From Clostridiales bacterium (GTDB taxonomy: Bacteria > Bacillota > Clostridia > Peptostreptococcales > Anaerovoracaceae): a stretch of DNA of 64,000 bases. Made by a program: the position numbers and the translations under genes. A model generated the notes under the pieces. That model was not told the origin of the DNA. It did not search any database and worked only from the letters and a program-made list of their open reading frames with translations. How positions within the stretch are numbered: the first letter of the stretch is position 1; each line of letters starts with the position of its first letter. Positions 52,071-62,403 of the stretch are shown here, piece after piece. The DNA lies in NCBI GenBank assembly GCA_009911365.1, contig QXXF01000007.1:62001-126000 (forward strand). The letters are read 5' to 3'.

Positions 52071-54824
52071 TTATCCTTCTTGTATATCCTCCGTATCTTC
52101 CCGCAGACCCTGCAGCTCTGCTTCTGTCATCAGTACCTGCCGAGGTTTGCTTCCTTCCGATGGTCCAATAATGCCTCGGGCTTCCATCATGTCCACGATC
52201 CTGGCGGCCCTGTTGTACCCAATGCGAAAACGCCTCTGGAGCATGGAAGCGGATGCTTGCTTGGTGGTGACCACGGTTTCGATGGCCTCCTCCAGCAGCG
52301 GGTCCGTGTCTCCTGGCTTTTCTGGGGAATTTGCCTTTTCGATGGTATGCATCACATCATCGGAGTATTCGGTCTCCTGGACCTGTCCTTTCACGAACTC
52401 GATGACATCGTGGACTTCTGAATCGGAAATAAAAGTCCCTTGCACCCTAGTAGGCTTTCCGCCGCCCATTGGATTAAACAGCATGTCCCCTTTCCCCACC
52501 AGTCGTTCCGCACCAGACATGTCCAGTATGGTCCTGGAATCAAACTGGGAAGAGACCGCAAAGGCGATTCTGGAAGGGATGTTGGCTTTGATCACGCCGG
52601 TGATCACATCTACCGATGGCCTCTGGGTGGCTACGATCAAATGCATGCCCGCGGCCCTGGCTTTCTGCGCCAGCCTGCAGATGGATTCTTCCACTTGGGA
52701 CGGAGCCGCCATCATCAAGTCTGCCAGCTCATCTATGATGATCACTACCTGAGGCATGAATTCTTCTTCCTCGCCTCTGCTTCGCACAGTGTCATTGTAA
52801 CTAGCCAGCTCCCGCACACCTTCTTTGGCGAATTTCTTGTACCGATCTTCCATTTCCGCCACAGCCCAATTAAGGGCTGCGGCTGCTTTGGCCGGCTCTG
52901 TGACCACTGGGATCAGCAAATGTGGGATTCCGTTATAATTGGTCAGTTCCACCACCTTCGGGTCGATGAGCACCAGCTTGACCTCTTCCGGTTTCGCTTT
53001 GTACAGGATGCTGGTGATGATGCTGTTGACGCATACGCTCTTTCCGGATCCTGTGGATCCAGCGATGAGCATGTGAGGCATGCCTTTCAGATCCGCAACC
53101 ACCGCCTTTCCAGCGATATCCTTTCCCACAGTAAATGTAATCTTAGATTTCGCGGCCTTGAATTCTTTCGAATCAATGATCTCTCGGATCGTGACCATGT
53201 TGACTTTATCGTTTTCCACTTCAATGCCCACTGCCGCTTTTCCAGGGATTGGCGCTTCGATTCGGATGCTCCTGGCTTCCAGGTTCAAAGCGATATCATC
53301 CGCCAGATTGACGATGCTCTTCACCTTCACCCCTACGTTTGGATGAACCTCGAACCTAGTGACAGCAGGTCCCTGGGTCACTTGCGTCACTTCCGCGTCA
53401 ATGTTGAAGTTCTTCAGGGTTTCCTCCAGCTTCATGGCCTTTTGCCGAAGCATGACTTGGGTCCCGGCTTTATTTTGCGGCACTTTTCCTTTTTTCAGCA
53501 GTTCTACAGAAGGAATCTTGTAAGGCCGCACTGTGATCGTCTGGTCATCGTTGATTTCTTCCGGTGGAAGGGATGCTTTGGCAGCCTGGCTGTTGGTCAG
53601 CTTTTCCGTCTCTTTGGAAGCAGTCGTCCCCACGGCTGTGGCTGCGGCAGGTTTCGCTGGTGGCTCGTCTGATTCTAACGCAGGCACTGGCGTGATATCA
53701 GTCTCATCTTCTGGCATTCCCAAATCTGGCTCTAATTCTGGTTCTGGCTCGGTTTGGAGCTGGATTTCCGGTTCCATGTCAGGTTCGGCCTGACCCTCAT
53801 AAGCCTCTGACCCCATATCATAGGCATCGAAAGGCTCCGGAGTTTCCCCTAACCCATAGCCTGGCTCCGTCTCCGCTTGTCCAAACAGATCATCATCCTG
53901 CATATATTCCAAAATGTGTTTCTGACTTTCAGAGATATTTCCAGGCATATAAGAGCTTTCTGCGCCTAAGCGTCTGGCTTCCTTGTCCTGAGCCAGACGT
54001 TCTCTAATGGTCAGCCGCTTTTTCTGGGGCCGATGCGTGGCGGTCCCAGAAATGGGTTCCGGCACTGGGACAGGTTCAGGCTCAGGCGCTTCCCTGACTG
54101 GTTCAGGGGCTAGCTCCGCGACCAGATCCGGTGCCAGGTCAGGCATCAGGATCTGTCCTGCTTCTTCAATCTCTTCCAAACGCTCAGCCGCTTTACGAGC
54201 CCGCCGTTTTTCCGCTGCCTTTTCAAAGAACCTGGAAATCGGTGTGTTAATGATTAGCAGTAGGCTGATGATAATGATCACAAAAGAAATGATATAAAGC
54301 CCGGGGATACCAAAGGCTTTTACTAAAAGGCTGCCTATGTACATGCCGAACAACCCGCCGCTGTCCAGCTCAATGCCATCACTGTAATATTCCTTCGCAT
54401 CCGTCAGACCGAAATCCAGCATCTGCGGATCGATGAACCTCGCGGAATTGATAATGGACGCTGTCAGCAAAATCACAAAGAGCAGGATCAAGGATTTGCT
54501 GCCAATAGGAATGGTTTTCTTGGCGAACAGAAGGATTCCATAAAAAATCAAATAATACGGAAACGCATGCGCGATCACTCCCAGACAGCCCTTGAACAGA
54601 TTGGACAAAGCTTCCCCTGCCGCCCCTGCCGCATGGGTCTGGAAGGCGATCACCAGAAAAATCCCGATAGCGATGATTACCACGGCCCAGATCTCGTCCT
54701 TCACATGCGGATTCATGCCTCGCTTCCCCTGTTTCGCTGCCGCAGGCGCAGCCTCGTTTCGGCTGCTTGTCTTTTTCTTTGTGGAACTGGATGATCTGCC
54801 CGATTTTTTCTTTTGCTGTGCCAT
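52071..54824 (-). CDS. DNA translocase FtsK/SpoIIIE
   Basis: A 917-residue DNA pump with a basic N-terminus, four membrane helices (about 45-200), a long acidic Pro/Glu linker (about 225-410), the RecA-like motor with GSTGSGKSV (Walker A, about 595) and [10 protein letters not shown] (Walker B), and a C-terminal gamma winged helix (about 845-905). It moves chromosome DNA through the septum; a spore former uses it in the forespore as well. The FtsK and SpoIIIE roles cannot be told apart here. Confidence 0.95.
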   Translation of the reverse strand: MAQQKKKSGRSSSSTKKKTSSRNEAAPAAAKQGKRGMNPHVKDEIWAVVIIAIGIFLVIAFQTHAAGAAGEALSNLFKGCLGVIAHAFPYYLIFYGILLFAKKTIPIGSKSLILLFVILLTASIINSARFIDPQMLDFGLTDAKEYYSDGIELDSGGLFGMYIGSLLVKAFGIPGLYIISFVIIIISLLLIINTPISRFFEKAAEKRRARKAAERLEEIEEAGQILMPDLAPDLVAELAPEPVREAPEPEPVPVPEPISGTATHRPQKKRLTIRERLAQDKEARRLGAESSYMPGNISESQKHILEYMQDDDLFGQAETEPGYGLGETPEPFDAYDMGSEAYEGQAEPDMEPEIQLQTEPEPELEPDLGMPEDETDITPVPALESDEPPAKPAAATAVGTTASKETEKLTNSQAAKASLPPEEINDDQTITVRPYKIPSVELLKKGKVPQNKAGTQVMLRQKAMKLEETLKNFNIDAEVTQVTQGPAVTRFEVHPNVGVKVKSIVNLADDIALNLEARSIRIEAPIPGKAAVGIEVENDKVNMVTIREIIDSKEFKAAKSKITFTVGKDIAGKAVVADLKGMPHMLIAGSTGSGKSVCVNSIITSILYKAKPEEVKLVLIDPKVVELTNYNGIPHLLIPVVTEPAKAAAALNWAVAEMEDRYKKFAKEGVRELASYNDTVRSRGEEEEFMPQVVIIIDELADLMMAAPSQVEESICRLAQKARAAGMHLIVATQRPSVDVITGVIKANIPSRIAFAVSSQFDSRTILDMSGAERLVGKGDMLFNPMGGGKPTRVQGTFISDSEVHDVIEFVKGQVQETEYSDDVMHTIEKANSPEKPGDTDPLLEEAIETVVTTKQASASMLQRRFRIGYNRAARIVDMMEARGIIGPSEGSKPRQVLMTEAELQGLREDTEDIQEG

Positions 54825-54928
54825 TTACCCTTCTCCCCTGATGGGCGTGTCACAAAACACCCCTAAAAATTCAGGATATATTATAACATAAATTCAGGTA
54901 AAAGCATATAAAAAAATAGGTGAAAGGT

Positions 54929-54958
54929 TTTACAAAACCCGCGGATACGTGATATACT
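54929..54958 (+). promoter_or_regulatory. Sigma-A promoter of asd-dapA
   Basis: TTTACA (54929-54934), 18 nt, TATACT (54953-54958), about 50 nt before asd. The short leader leaves no room for a lysine riboswitch. Confidence 0.65.
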
Positions 54959-55015
54959 ATCAGAATATATTTCTATTTCGCCAAAAAACATCAATATCAA
55001 CCAGGAGGAAACAAA

Positions 55016-56008
55016 ATGAACAAAAAACCAAATATCGCGATCGTAGGCGCTACGGGAGTCGTTGGCTCTACCTTCCTCAAAGTGTTAGAAGAAAGGGACT
55101 TCCCTTTTGAAAACCTATACATGATGGCCTCCGCCAAATCAGCGGGCAAGACAGTCACTTTCAAAGGGAAGGATTACGTGGTGGAAGAGCTGAACGAACA
55201 TTCTTTTGATAAGGATATCGATATCGCCCTCTTCTCCGCGGGCGGGACCATCAGTGAAAAATACGCTCCCATCGCTGCTGAACATGGCGTGACAGTAGTT
55301 GACAACAGCAGCGCATGGAGAATGGATCAAGAAGTCCCTCTCGTGGTCCCTGAAGTGAATCCAAAAGATGTGGAATGGAACAAGGGCATCATCGCCAATC
55401 CTAACTGCTCCACCATCCAGGCAATGGTCGTGCTGAAACCGCTCCATGACAAATACAAGATCAAGCGGGTGGTTTATTCTACGTACCAGGCGGTGTCCGG
55501 CTCTGGAGTCAAAGGCATCAGCGACCTTTCCGAAGGCCTGAAAGGAAACGATAAATGCGAGGCGTATCCGCACCCGATTGCGGGAAACTGCCTGCCTCAC
55601 ATCGATGTGTTCCTGGAAAACGGCTACACGAAAGAAGAAATGAAAATGATCAACGAAACCCATAAGATCCTCGGTGATGACAACATCAAAGTAACCGCTA
55701 CCACTGTGCGAGTTCCTGTTTTCGATTCCCATAGCGAATCCATCAACTTGGAATTTGAAAATCCTATTGATGTGGACGAAGTTCGGGAACTGCTGGCAAA
55801 CTCTCCTGGCATCGTGGTGCAGGATGATCCTGCCAACAACGTGTATCCTCTAGCAAGGGAAGCCGCTGGTAAAAACGAAGTCTTCGTTGGCCGTATCCGT
55901 AGGGACTTTTCCGTGGAAAACGGCATCAACCTGTGGGTAGTAGCAGACAACATCCGCAAAGGCGCGGCTACGAACACGGTTCAGATCGCAGAGGAACTGA
56001 TCAAATAA
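55016..56008 (+). CDS. asd: Aspartate-semialdehyde dehydrogenase
   Basis: The 330-residue enzyme reduces aspartyl phosphate to aspartate semialdehyde for lysine, diaminopimelate, threonine and methionine. It shows the NADP loop GATGVVGSTFL, the active-site cysteine in NPNCSTIQ (about residues 126-133) and GNCLPHID. AGGAGG lies before ATG 55016. It forms an operon with dapA. Confidence 0.96.
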   Translation: MNKKPNIAIVGATGVVGSTFLKVLEERDFPFENLYMMASAKSAGKTVTFKGKDYVVEELNEHSFDKDIDIALFSAGGTISEKYAPIAAEHGVTVVDNSSAWRMDQEVPLVVPEVNPKDVEWNKGIIANPNCSTIQAMVVLKPLHDKYKIKRVVYSTYQAVSGSGVKGISDLSEGLKGNDKCEAYPHPIAGNCLPHIDVFLENGYTKEEMKMINETHKILGDDNIKVTATTVRVPVFDSHSESINLEFENPIDVDEVRELLANSPGIVVQDDPANNVYPLAREAAGKNEVFVGRIRRDFSVENGINLWVVADNIRKGAATNTVQIAEELIK

Positions 56009-56030
56009 TTAAGTGAAAGGATGAGATAAG

Positions 56031-56912
56031 GTGACCTTATTTAAAGGAGCTGGCGTAGCTCTTGTCACCCCGTTTTCAGAGGGACAGGTGGACTACCAGC
56101 GACTGTCCGGTCTGCTAGACTGGCAGGTATCTTCGGGCATTGATTCCATTATCAGTTGTGGGACCACCGGAGAAGCCTCCACACTTAATGATGACGAACA
56201 TATAAACACTGTGAAGTTCACTGTGGAAACAGTGAAAAAAAAGGTGCCTGTCATCGCGGGCGCCGGAAGCAACGACACGGCCCACGCCATCTATATGGCT
56301 CAGGCCTTGGAAGACGTAGGCGCTGATGGCCTGCTGGTCGTCACGCCTTATTATAACAAATGTACGCAAAAAGGACTGATAAAACACTATGAGAAAATTG
56401 CGGATTCGGTAAATGTGCCGATCATTCTGTATTCCGTGGCATCAAGGACAGGTGTGAATATCAGTCCTTTTTCTGTAAAAGAATTATCTCAACATCCTAA
56501 TATCAGTGGCATCAAGGAAGCCAGCGGCAACATGTCCCAAGTGGTGGAAATCGCCAGATCCGTTTCCGATGATTTCGCCCTTTATTCTGGAAATGACGAT
56601 ATGATTGTCCCGCTCCTGTCCGTAGGCGGCATAGGGGCCATTTCCACAGTAGCCAATATCATTCCAAAGGAAACTAGCCAGATGATCCACAAGTACCTGC
56701 AGGGCCACACTGCGGCCGCAAAAAAAATGCAGCTAGCCATGAAGCCTCTCATTGATGCCATGTTCATTGAAGTAAACCCGATCCCAGTGAAAGCCGCTCT
56801 TTCCATGATGGAGAAGATCAAGCCGGAATACAGGATGCCTCTATGCGAAGCGGAAAACATCTCCCTTTACGAAATCATGAATGAACTGAGAGCCTTTGGG
56901 CTGATCCGGTAA
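56031..56912 (+). CDS. dapA: 4-hydroxy-tetrahydrodipicolinate synthase
   Basis: The 293-residue TIM-barrel lyase condenses pyruvate with aspartate semialdehyde. The Schiff-base lysine is in ISGIKEASGN (about residue 161), the catalytic tyrosine in YSVASRTG (about 133), and CGTTGEAST binds pyruvate. GTG start at 56031 with AAAGGATG upstream. It uses the product of asd, 22 nt upstream. It also feeds dipicolinate for spores. Confidence 0.96.
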   Translation: MTLFKGAGVALVTPFSEGQVDYQRLSGLLDWQVSSGIDSIISCGTTGEASTLNDDEHINTVKFTVETVKKKVPVIAGAGSNDTAHAIYMAQALEDVGADGLLVVTPYYNKCTQKGLIKHYEKIADSVNVPIILYSVASRTGVNISPFSVKELSQHPNISGIKEASGNMSQVVEIARSVSDDFALYSGNDDMIVPLLSVGGIGAISTVANIIPKETSQMIHKYLQGHTAAAKKMQLAMKPLIDAMFIEVNPIPVKAALSMMEKIKPEYRMPLCEAENISLYEIMNELRAFGLIR

Positions 56913-56973
56913 CAGGCATATGATTTGGCGGAAAAGCCAGCAGCACTTTTCGGTGCCAGAGCCGTGAAAAAGC

Positions 56974-57018
56974 AAAATGAGATTGTCAGCACCACATGCC
57001 GACAATCTCATAAAATTT
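56974..57018 (+). terminator. Terminator after dapA
   Basis: A 10-bp stem TGAGATTGTC/GACAATCTCA (56978-56987 with 57001-57010) is followed by TAAAATTTC. The remaining 94 nt to 57112 show only a weak GCATGA/TCATGC repeat near 57077. Confidence 0.75.
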
Positions 57019-57112
57019 CATTGATTCAACTATCTCTCAAATGTTCTTAAGACGCTCTTCTGAACGTTCTAACGCTTGCATGAGAAGCCTCCCATTTCAT
57101 GCGTGTCTTTGC

Positions 57113-58747
57113 TTATTTTGTTTTTTTCATCGTGTAACCACTGTAATTGCTATAATAGTTTTTTCCATTTACAGTCCTGTACACCCGCATTTTATAATAG
57201 TAGGCTTTCTTTGACTTTAATTTTTTATTCACATAGCTGCGCCTGTTGCTTTTCAGTGTGGCGATTTTTTTATATTTGCCGTTTTTGGTCGTGGCTCTGT
57301 AAACTACGTAACGAGTCGCACCAGCTACTTTGTTCCACTTCACTGTGACCCGTTTCTTTCCCGCAGTGCTGCTGACAGACGGGGTGGCCGGCTTTGTTTT
57401 ACAGGATTTAATGGCAGTGTATCCACTGTATTTTTTCTTGGTCCCAGCCTGCCGGTATGCCCGAATCTTGTAATAATACGTCTTTCCACAAGTCAGGCTT
57501 GTGTTTTTCCAGCTAGTGGTGTTCGCATTTTTGATGATCTTCACTCGAGAATACGTGCCGTTTTTGCTGGTGGCCCGATAGATGAAATACCCTTGGGCGT
57601 TGGCGGATTTTCTCCATTTTAAAGTCAGTGCGTTGTATGCGGTGTTGGAAACCGTGAAACTCCCTGGCTTAGAAGGCGCCACAACGGAACCCGTCTTGGA
57701 AAGTCCATAATAAGCCGCAATGACATCCGCTTCCGCCTTTGCCATGGCCTTCAAGTTTTCGTCCTCTGATAGCCATTTCGCAGCGGCTAAATTGGTGTGG
57801 AAAGAGTGTTCCAGGATCATGCCTTTGGTACCTACAGCCTTTGCGCCTCGAAGCACGCCGTAATATTCTGTCTTCTTGTCGCTGTTCAATTTTTGCCATA
57901 CCTTGTAATCCTGTTTCGTGCCCATAGTCTTTTGGATCGCTTGACCTAAGGATTTTGCCAATGAATCGCTTGTGTTTCCCTTTTGGGTAATCACCAGTGG
58001 ATAATCCGTTGTTTTAGAACTAGTAGCATTGGAATGCAGTGACAGAAACAGATCATATCCCTTGGAAGCTGTCCCCCGGTTATATACGGCCATGTCCTTG
58101 GACTGCGCCGCACGGGTCGTGGCTACCGCTACATTCTGATATTTTTCTAACTCTTCTTTTAGATACAGATGAAGCGGCCAGGTCATCTGAGATTCATAAT
58201 ACGAACTGAGCACAGGACTCTTGTTGACCTTGCCATAGTGCCCCGCGTCCAGCATGATAAACAGGTATTCACTGCTCTTATGGAATTTAGCTTTTACTGT
58301 GGTCGTTTCCTCGGTCGGTTCAAACGTATACGTGTAACCGGTGACTCCCACGGATTTTCCATTAATCAGCAGATCCGTGACCCCATAACCTTTGTCCGGG
58401 GTAATGGTGACCGTTATCAGTTCACCCTGCTTGATCTGATCTTCGGTAATCGAATCTTTATCAACGGTAACCGTACCGCCTGTTGCCTGTGTCACTTTGA
58501 TCTGAAACGTTTTCGACTTTGACGGTTCGTCCGGTGATACGTTCTCACCAGGCTGCTGCCCCTGATCTTCCAAAACTGTGGCTATAGGCGTTTTCGCCAC
58601 GCTGGATACGCTGAAAGTCCTAGCCGCGTTCCCGTCTGTCACCTGCGTGCCGCTTTCTGCTGCGAAAACGCCGGGGGCAAAGGAAAACATGCCCGCCAGA
58701 ACTACGACTGCGATCAAACTACTGAATATCCTGTTTCGTCTCTTCAT
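57113..58747 (-). CDS. N-acetylmuramoyl-L-alanine amidase with Fn3-like repeats
   Basis: A 544-residue secreted amidase that cleaves the lactyl-peptide bond of peptidoglycan. Domains: signal peptide (about 1-29), an InlB B-repeat-like beta domain (about 80-155), Amidase_3 (about 158-350) with MLDAGHYGK, FLSLHSNA and LEHSFHTN carrying Zn ligands and the catalytic Glu, then two Fn3-like repeats (about 365-455 and 460-544). It lies 15 nt after its paralogue. The binding tail differs from the SH3 tail of the paralogue. Confidence 0.88.
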   Translation of the reverse strand: MKRRNRIFSSLIAVVVLAGMFSFAPGVFAAESGTQVTDGNAARTFSVSSVAKTPIATVLEDQGQQPGENVSPDEPSKSKTFQIKVTQATGGTVTVDKDSITEDQIKQGELITVTITPDKGYGVTDLLINGKSVGVTGYTYTFEPTEETTTVKAKFHKSSEYLFIMLDAGHYGKVNKSPVLSSYYESQMTWPLHLYLKEELEKYQNVAVATTRAAQSKDMAVYNRGTASKGYDLFLSLHSNATSSKTTDYPLVITQKGNTSDSLAKSLGQAIQKTMGTKQDYKVWQKLNSDKKTEYYGVLRGAKAVGTKGMILEHSFHTNLAAAKWLSEDENLKAMAKAEADVIAAYYGLSKTGSVVAPSKPGSFTVSNTAYNALTLKWRKSANAQGYFIYRATSKNGTYSRVKIIKNANTTSWKNTSLTCGKTYYYKIRAYRQAGTKKKYSGYTAIKSCKTKPATPSVSSTAGKKRVTVKWNKVAGATRYVVYRATTKNGKYKKIATLKSNRRSYVNKKLKSKKAYYYKMRVYRTVNGKNYYSNYSGYTMKKTK

Positions 58748-58762
58748 GATACCTCCATCCTT

Positions 58763-59243
58763 TTACGCTGCTTTTGTATATCCTTTCAAGTAGATCCAGT
58801 AGCCGTTGGTTTTCAGCTGGCCCCACTTGCCGTCTTTGGTCTTTGCCTTTAGCTGGTATGTTTTGTTCTTCTTTGCTTTTCCCATGCTCTTTGAACTAGT
58901 GGTGTAACTTTTTCTCATGTTCAAGCCCTTTACCTTCACTTTCACTTTTTTTGATGATTTCACAGTTTTGGTGGAAGTGGCCTTTTTGGCTGTCGAACTG
59001 CTGGATACGACCTTTGTGTAGCCCTTCAGATAAATCCAGTAACCGTTGGTTTTCAGCTGACCCCACTTGCCATCTTTGGTCTTTGCCTTTAGCTGGTATG
59101 TTTTGTTCTTCTTTGCTTTTCCCATGCTCTTTGAACTGGTGGTGTAACTCTTTCTCATGTTCAGACCAGTAATAATGACCTTCACCTTTTGAGATGACTT
59201 CACGGTCTTGGAAGAAGTGGGCTTTGTCGCAGCTGTCACTTTG
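58763..59243. repeat. 240-bp tandem repeat encoding the SH3-like units
   Basis: The DNA at about 58770-58925 recurs at about 59010-59165 with only a few base differences, an offset of 240 bp (80 codons). The closeness at third positions points to recent duplication or gene conversion. Confidence 0.85.
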
Positions 59244-60592
59244 TTGACCGCTGGAATGGAAACCTTGATCGTATCTGCGTCATCCTTGCCGTTATCTTCT
59301 GCTTTTGATAACCCATAATGCTCTGCCAAGACCTGGGCCTCCTTTTGCGCCATCTTTTTTAAATTGGAATTGTTGAACAGCCATTTGGTAGCCACCAGGT
59401 TTGTATGGAAAGAATGCTCGATGATCATGCCCTTGGTCCCCACTGCTTTTGAACCTCTCAGCACACCATAATACTCAGTCTTACCATCGCTGTTGAGCCG
59501 CTGCCAGACTTTGTAGCCCTGTTTGGTTCCCATGGTGTCCTGAATGGTCTTTCCCAAACTTTTCGCCAAGCTGTCGCCTGTTTTACCCTTCTGAGTGATG
59601 ATCAGCGGATAGTCTGTTGACCGGGCGGAAGACGAGTTGGAATGCAGGGACAAGAACAGATCATATCCTTTGGAAACAGTCCCTCTGGTGTAAACGTTCA
59701 TATCTTTTGCCTGGCTCGCACGGGTTACGCCCACAGAAAACCCGTTATAATCCTCCAACGCTGCTTTTAAATGATTGTGAAGGGACCAAGTCATTCTAGA
59801 CTCATAATACGCGGAATAAACCGGGCTTCTATTGTAATTTCCAAAATGGCCCGCGTCCAGCATGATTTTCACCTGCTTGGAAAAAACCGCCTTTACGGTA
59901 TGAGCCTCTGTGACATTAGAAAAGGTGTATGTATATGGCGCGCCGACTGACTCGCCGTCTACCAGCAAATCAGACAAATAATAGCCACTTTTTGCCTTTG
60001 CTTTAATGGTCATCTCTTCATTTTCCAAAACACTGGCGCTTGCCGTGATGCTTCCCTTGGAAGAGCTGTTAACAGAAGTAGCGATCCTGTATGTCTTCAA
60101 TTTTTCAAACACAGCTGTCACCTGGGTGTCGCCCTCTGGAGAAAAGGTGCCTGTGACTGTTTCATAAGGCTTTTCTGCTTCTAACGTCTTCCCACCGATC
60201 TGAATGGACGTGATTTTGTATCCTTCTGCTGGTACTGCCGTATAAGTGACAGTCTCATTTTCCGCAGCTTTTGTTTTGTCCGTTTGGATCGTTCCGCCCG
60301 CCTCTGGCTGGATCACGGTGATCTGATATTCCAGGTGTTTTTCTTCTACGGAATCTTCCGTTCCAGGCGACTCCTTTGAGCCCTCTGGTTCCTTTACTTC
60401 ATCTGTCTCGTCACGTTCTTCTGTTTGCTCTGTCTGATCCGAAGCCGCTTCCTGCTGGCTGCTCTGGAGCGCTTTTGTCCCCGCCTGTTCATCAGCTTCT
60501 CTGGCAAAGGCCGTTGGCGCGAAAGAAAAAACGTTCACTGCCAGACAAGCCGCCACAAGAACACTGATTGCTTTACTCTTGCTTTTCATCAT
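58763..60592 (-). CDS. N-acetylmuramoyl-L-alanine amidase with two SH3-like repeats
   Basis: A 609-residue paralogue of the downstream gene: signal peptide (about 1-31), acidic low-complexity region (about 35-85), two InlB-like beta repeats (about 90-165 and 170-240), Amidase_3 (about 243-430) with MLDAGHFG, LHSNSSS and IEHSFHTN, and a tail of two nearly identical SH3-like units (each about 80 residues; LNMRKSYTTSSKSMG and WGQLKTNGYWIYLKGYTK). The start at 60592 is set by AGAGGTAGG upstream. It has its own sigma-A promoter. Confidence 0.88.
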   Translation of the reverse strand: MMKSKSKAISVLVAACLAVNVFSFAPTAFAREADEQAGTKALQSSQQEAASDQTEQTEERDETDEVKEPEGSKESPGTEDSVEEKHLEYQITVIQPEAGGTIQTDKTKAAENETVTYTAVPAEGYKITSIQIGGKTLEAEKPYETVTGTFSPEGDTQVTAVFEKLKTYRIATSVNSSSKGSITASASVLENEEMTIKAKAKSGYYLSDLLVDGESVGAPYTYTFSNVTEAHTVKAVFSKQVKIMLDAGHFGNYNRSPVYSAYYESRMTWSLHNHLKAALEDYNGFSVGVTRASQAKDMNVYTRGTVSKGYDLFLSLHSNSSSARSTDYPLIITQKGKTGDSLAKSLGKTIQDTMGTKQGYKVWQRLNSDGKTEYYGVLRGSKAVGTKGMIIEHSFHTNLVATKWLFNNSNLKKMAQKEAQVLAEHYGLSKAEDNGKDDADTIKVSIPAVNKVTAATKPTSSKTVKSSQKVKVIITGLNMRKSYTTSSKSMGKAKKNKTYQLKAKTKDGKWGQLKTNGYWIYLKGYTKVVSSSSTAKKATSTKTVKSSKKVKVKVKGLNMRKSYTTSSKSMGKAKKNKTYQLKAKTKDGKWGQLKTNGYWIYLKGYTKAA

Positions 60593-60647
60593 TATGCCTA
60601 CCTCTTGTACGATCTTTTTTCCTATAATTGCATACAATTCTTTGGCT

Positions 60648-60676
60648 ATTATATCGCTGAAATTTGTTGGTTTCAA
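60648..60676 (-). promoter_or_regulatory. Sigma-A promoter of the amidase pair
   Basis: On the - strand TTGAAA (60671-60676), 17 nt, TATAAT (60648-60653). A Spo0A-box core TGTCGAA (- strand) lies at 60716-60722. The gap 60593-60901 holds these and the rpmF terminator. Confidence 0.72.
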
Positions 60677-60850
60677 GTTTTTCACAGAAACTTCATATTA
60701 AAAAATAGTATTTTCTTCGACAATTTCCGCTGTTTTTTTGCGGGTCAAGAGGGAGACGCAAGATGTTGTATGTGGCCGCTTGATACTGGAAGAAAGTGTT
60801 ATTCTTATATTTTTTGAACCCTTGACAGTGATCATTTGTTTTCCTAGCAC

Positions 60851-60878
60851 AAAAAAGAGGATAGTTTCCTATCCCCTT
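60851..60878 (-). terminator. Terminator after rpmF
   Basis: On the - strand GGATAG-GAAA-CTATCC (60859-60874) is followed by TCTTTTTTG. A stable GAAA tetraloop stem. Confidence 0.8.
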
Positions 60879-60901
60879 TGTGATCTTTATGTCGATATGC
60901 G

Positions 60902-61084
60902 TTAAGCCTCGGAAGCAACAACTTCCTTGCCGTTGTAGTAATTGCAATTTGGGCAAACTCTATGCGGAAGCTTTGGCTCATGGCACTGTGGACAGATAGA
61001 AAGTCCCGGTGCCGTCTTTTTCATGTTTTGCGCTCTTCTCTTGTCTCTTCTGGCTTTCGACGTTTTCCTCTTAGGTACTGCCAT
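60902..61084 (-). CDS. rpmF: 50S ribosomal protein bL32
   Basis: A 60-residue bL32 starting [19 protein letters not shown], with the zinc ribbon [17 protein letters not shown]. It is the zinc-binding (C+) form. AAGGAGGTG precedes the start. In many Firmicutes a DUF177/YlbN gene lies directly upstream; here it is missing and ackA is next. Confidence 0.96.
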   Translation of the reverse strand: MAVPKRKTSKARRDKRRAQNMKKTAPGLSICPQCHEPKLPHRVCPNCNYYNGKEVVASEA

Positions 61085-61137
61085 TTTCTACACCTCCTTT
61101 TTTGCTCATTTGTGTAAATAAGTTTTACAACTTCTCA

Positions 61138-61166
61138 ATTATATAGTTACTTGGACAAAATGTCAA
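61138..61166 (-). promoter_or_regulatory. Sigma-A promoter of rpmF
   Basis: On the - strand TTGACA (61161-61166), 17 nt, TATAAT (61138-61143): a full consensus promoter immediately downstream of the ackA stop. Confidence 0.88.
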
Positions 61167-61170
61167 CCAA

Positions 61171-62364
61171 TTATTTGCAGAGTCTGTAAGTATCTCTGGC
61201 GATCATCAGCTCTTCGTTTGTCGGGATCAGGATGACCTTGACTTTGGAGTCGTCTCTGGAAATGATCATTTCCTTTCCTCTTACTTTGTTTTTAACCAAG
61301 TCTAGCTTGATTCCCAAGTTACCCATGTCATTACAGATGATGTCTCTCATGGAAATATCATTTTCACCTACGCCCGCAGTGAATACGATTGCGTCTACCC
61401 CGTTCATCTCCGCGATGTACGCACCAATGTAGGAACGAACTTTGTGCGCGAAGATCTTGATAGCTAGCAGCGCCCTTTCATTTCCTTCCTCAGCAGCGGC
61501 TTCCAGATCCCGGAAATCGCTGGACACGCCGGAGATCCCAAGAACCCCGGATTTTTTGTTGAGGATCTCATTCGCTTCTCCCTGTGCCAGACCTTCTTTT
61601 TCTCTGATGTACGTAACAATGGCAGGGTCAATGTCACCGCTCCTGGTACCCATGACCAATCCCTCCAGCGGAGTGAAGCCCATGGAAGTGTCCAGGCACA
61701 CGCCTCTTTTGATCGCAGATACGGAAGCTCCATTGCCCAGATGGCAAGTGATGATCTTCAGGTCATTGATATTTACGTTTAAGATGTCAGAAGCTCTTTC
61801 CGCCACGTATTTGTGACTGGTCCCGTGGAAACCATATCTTCTGATTCCGTATTTTTCATAATATTCATACGGAATCGCATAAATATAAGATTCAGGAGGC
61901 ATAGTCTGATGGAACGCGGTATCGAACACAGCTACCATCGGTGTATTTGGCATCAATTCCTGGCATGCTGCGATACCTAAAAGATTTGGCGGATTGTGAA
62001 GCGGGGCTAATTCCACGCACTCTTCCAACGCGGCTAATACTGAATCGTTAATCACTACGGAATCCGCGTATTTTTCTCCCGCATGCACGACTCTGTGTCC
62101 AACCGCTCCAATTTCGCTCATTTCTTTAACCACACCATGATCCGTGTCAACAATAGCATCCAGCACATGACCGATCGCGTCTTTGTGGTTTTCCATCGGC
62201 GTCACCAGCTTGAACTTGTCCATGCCGATCTTTTCATGAGTGATGACAGACCCTTCCATTCCAATTCTCTCTACGAGGCCTTTTGCTTCCAATACTTCGT
62301 TTGTCATATCCAGTACTTGGTATTTCAGCGAAGAACTACCGCAGTTAATAACTAAAACTTTCAT
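61171..62364 (-). CDS. ackA: Acetate kinase
   Basis: A 397-residue acetate kinase that makes ATP from acetyl phosphate, the last step of acetate fermentation. It has [13 protein letters not shown], the [10 protein letters not shown] and FHGTSHKYV motifs, and TAGVGEN. Length is normal. pta is not in the window. GGAGGATA precedes the ATG. Confidence 0.97.
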   Translation of the reverse strand: MKVLVINCGSSSLKYQVLDMTNEVLEAKGLVERIGMEGSVITHEKIGMDKFKLVTPMENHKDAIGHVLDAIVDTDHGVVKEMSEIGAVGHRVVHAGEKYADSVVINDSVLAALEECVELAPLHNPPNLLGIAACQELMPNTPMVAVFDTAFHQTMPPESYIYAIPYEYYEKYGIRRYGFHGTSHKYVAERASDILNVNINDLKIITCHLGNGASVSAIKRGVCLDTSMGFTPLEGLVMGTRSGDIDPAIVTYIREKEGLAQGEANEILNKKSGVLGISGVSSDFRDLEAAAEEGNERALLAIKIFAHKVRSYIGAYIAEMNGVDAIVFTAGVGENDISMRDIICNDMGNLGIKLDLVKNKVRGKEMIISRDDSKVKVILIPTNEELMIARDTYRLCK

Positions 62365-62403
62365 TCAAATATCCTCCATCCTGTGATTAATAAAAAAGCG
62401 TCA

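Noticed and set aside
54825-55015. Lysine riboswitch before asd-dapA
   Set aside because: The likely promoter is at 54929, leaving a leader of about 50 nt, too short, and no lysine-riboswitch core was seen.
57050-57080. LexA box near GAACGTTC at 57063
   Set aside because: The half-sites are joined without the four-base spacer, and no promoter for a gene lies in a matching position.
60731-60760. Hairpin CCGC/GCGG with a T-rich loop as a second terminator
   Set aside because: Only 4 bp of stem around a long loop; not credible.
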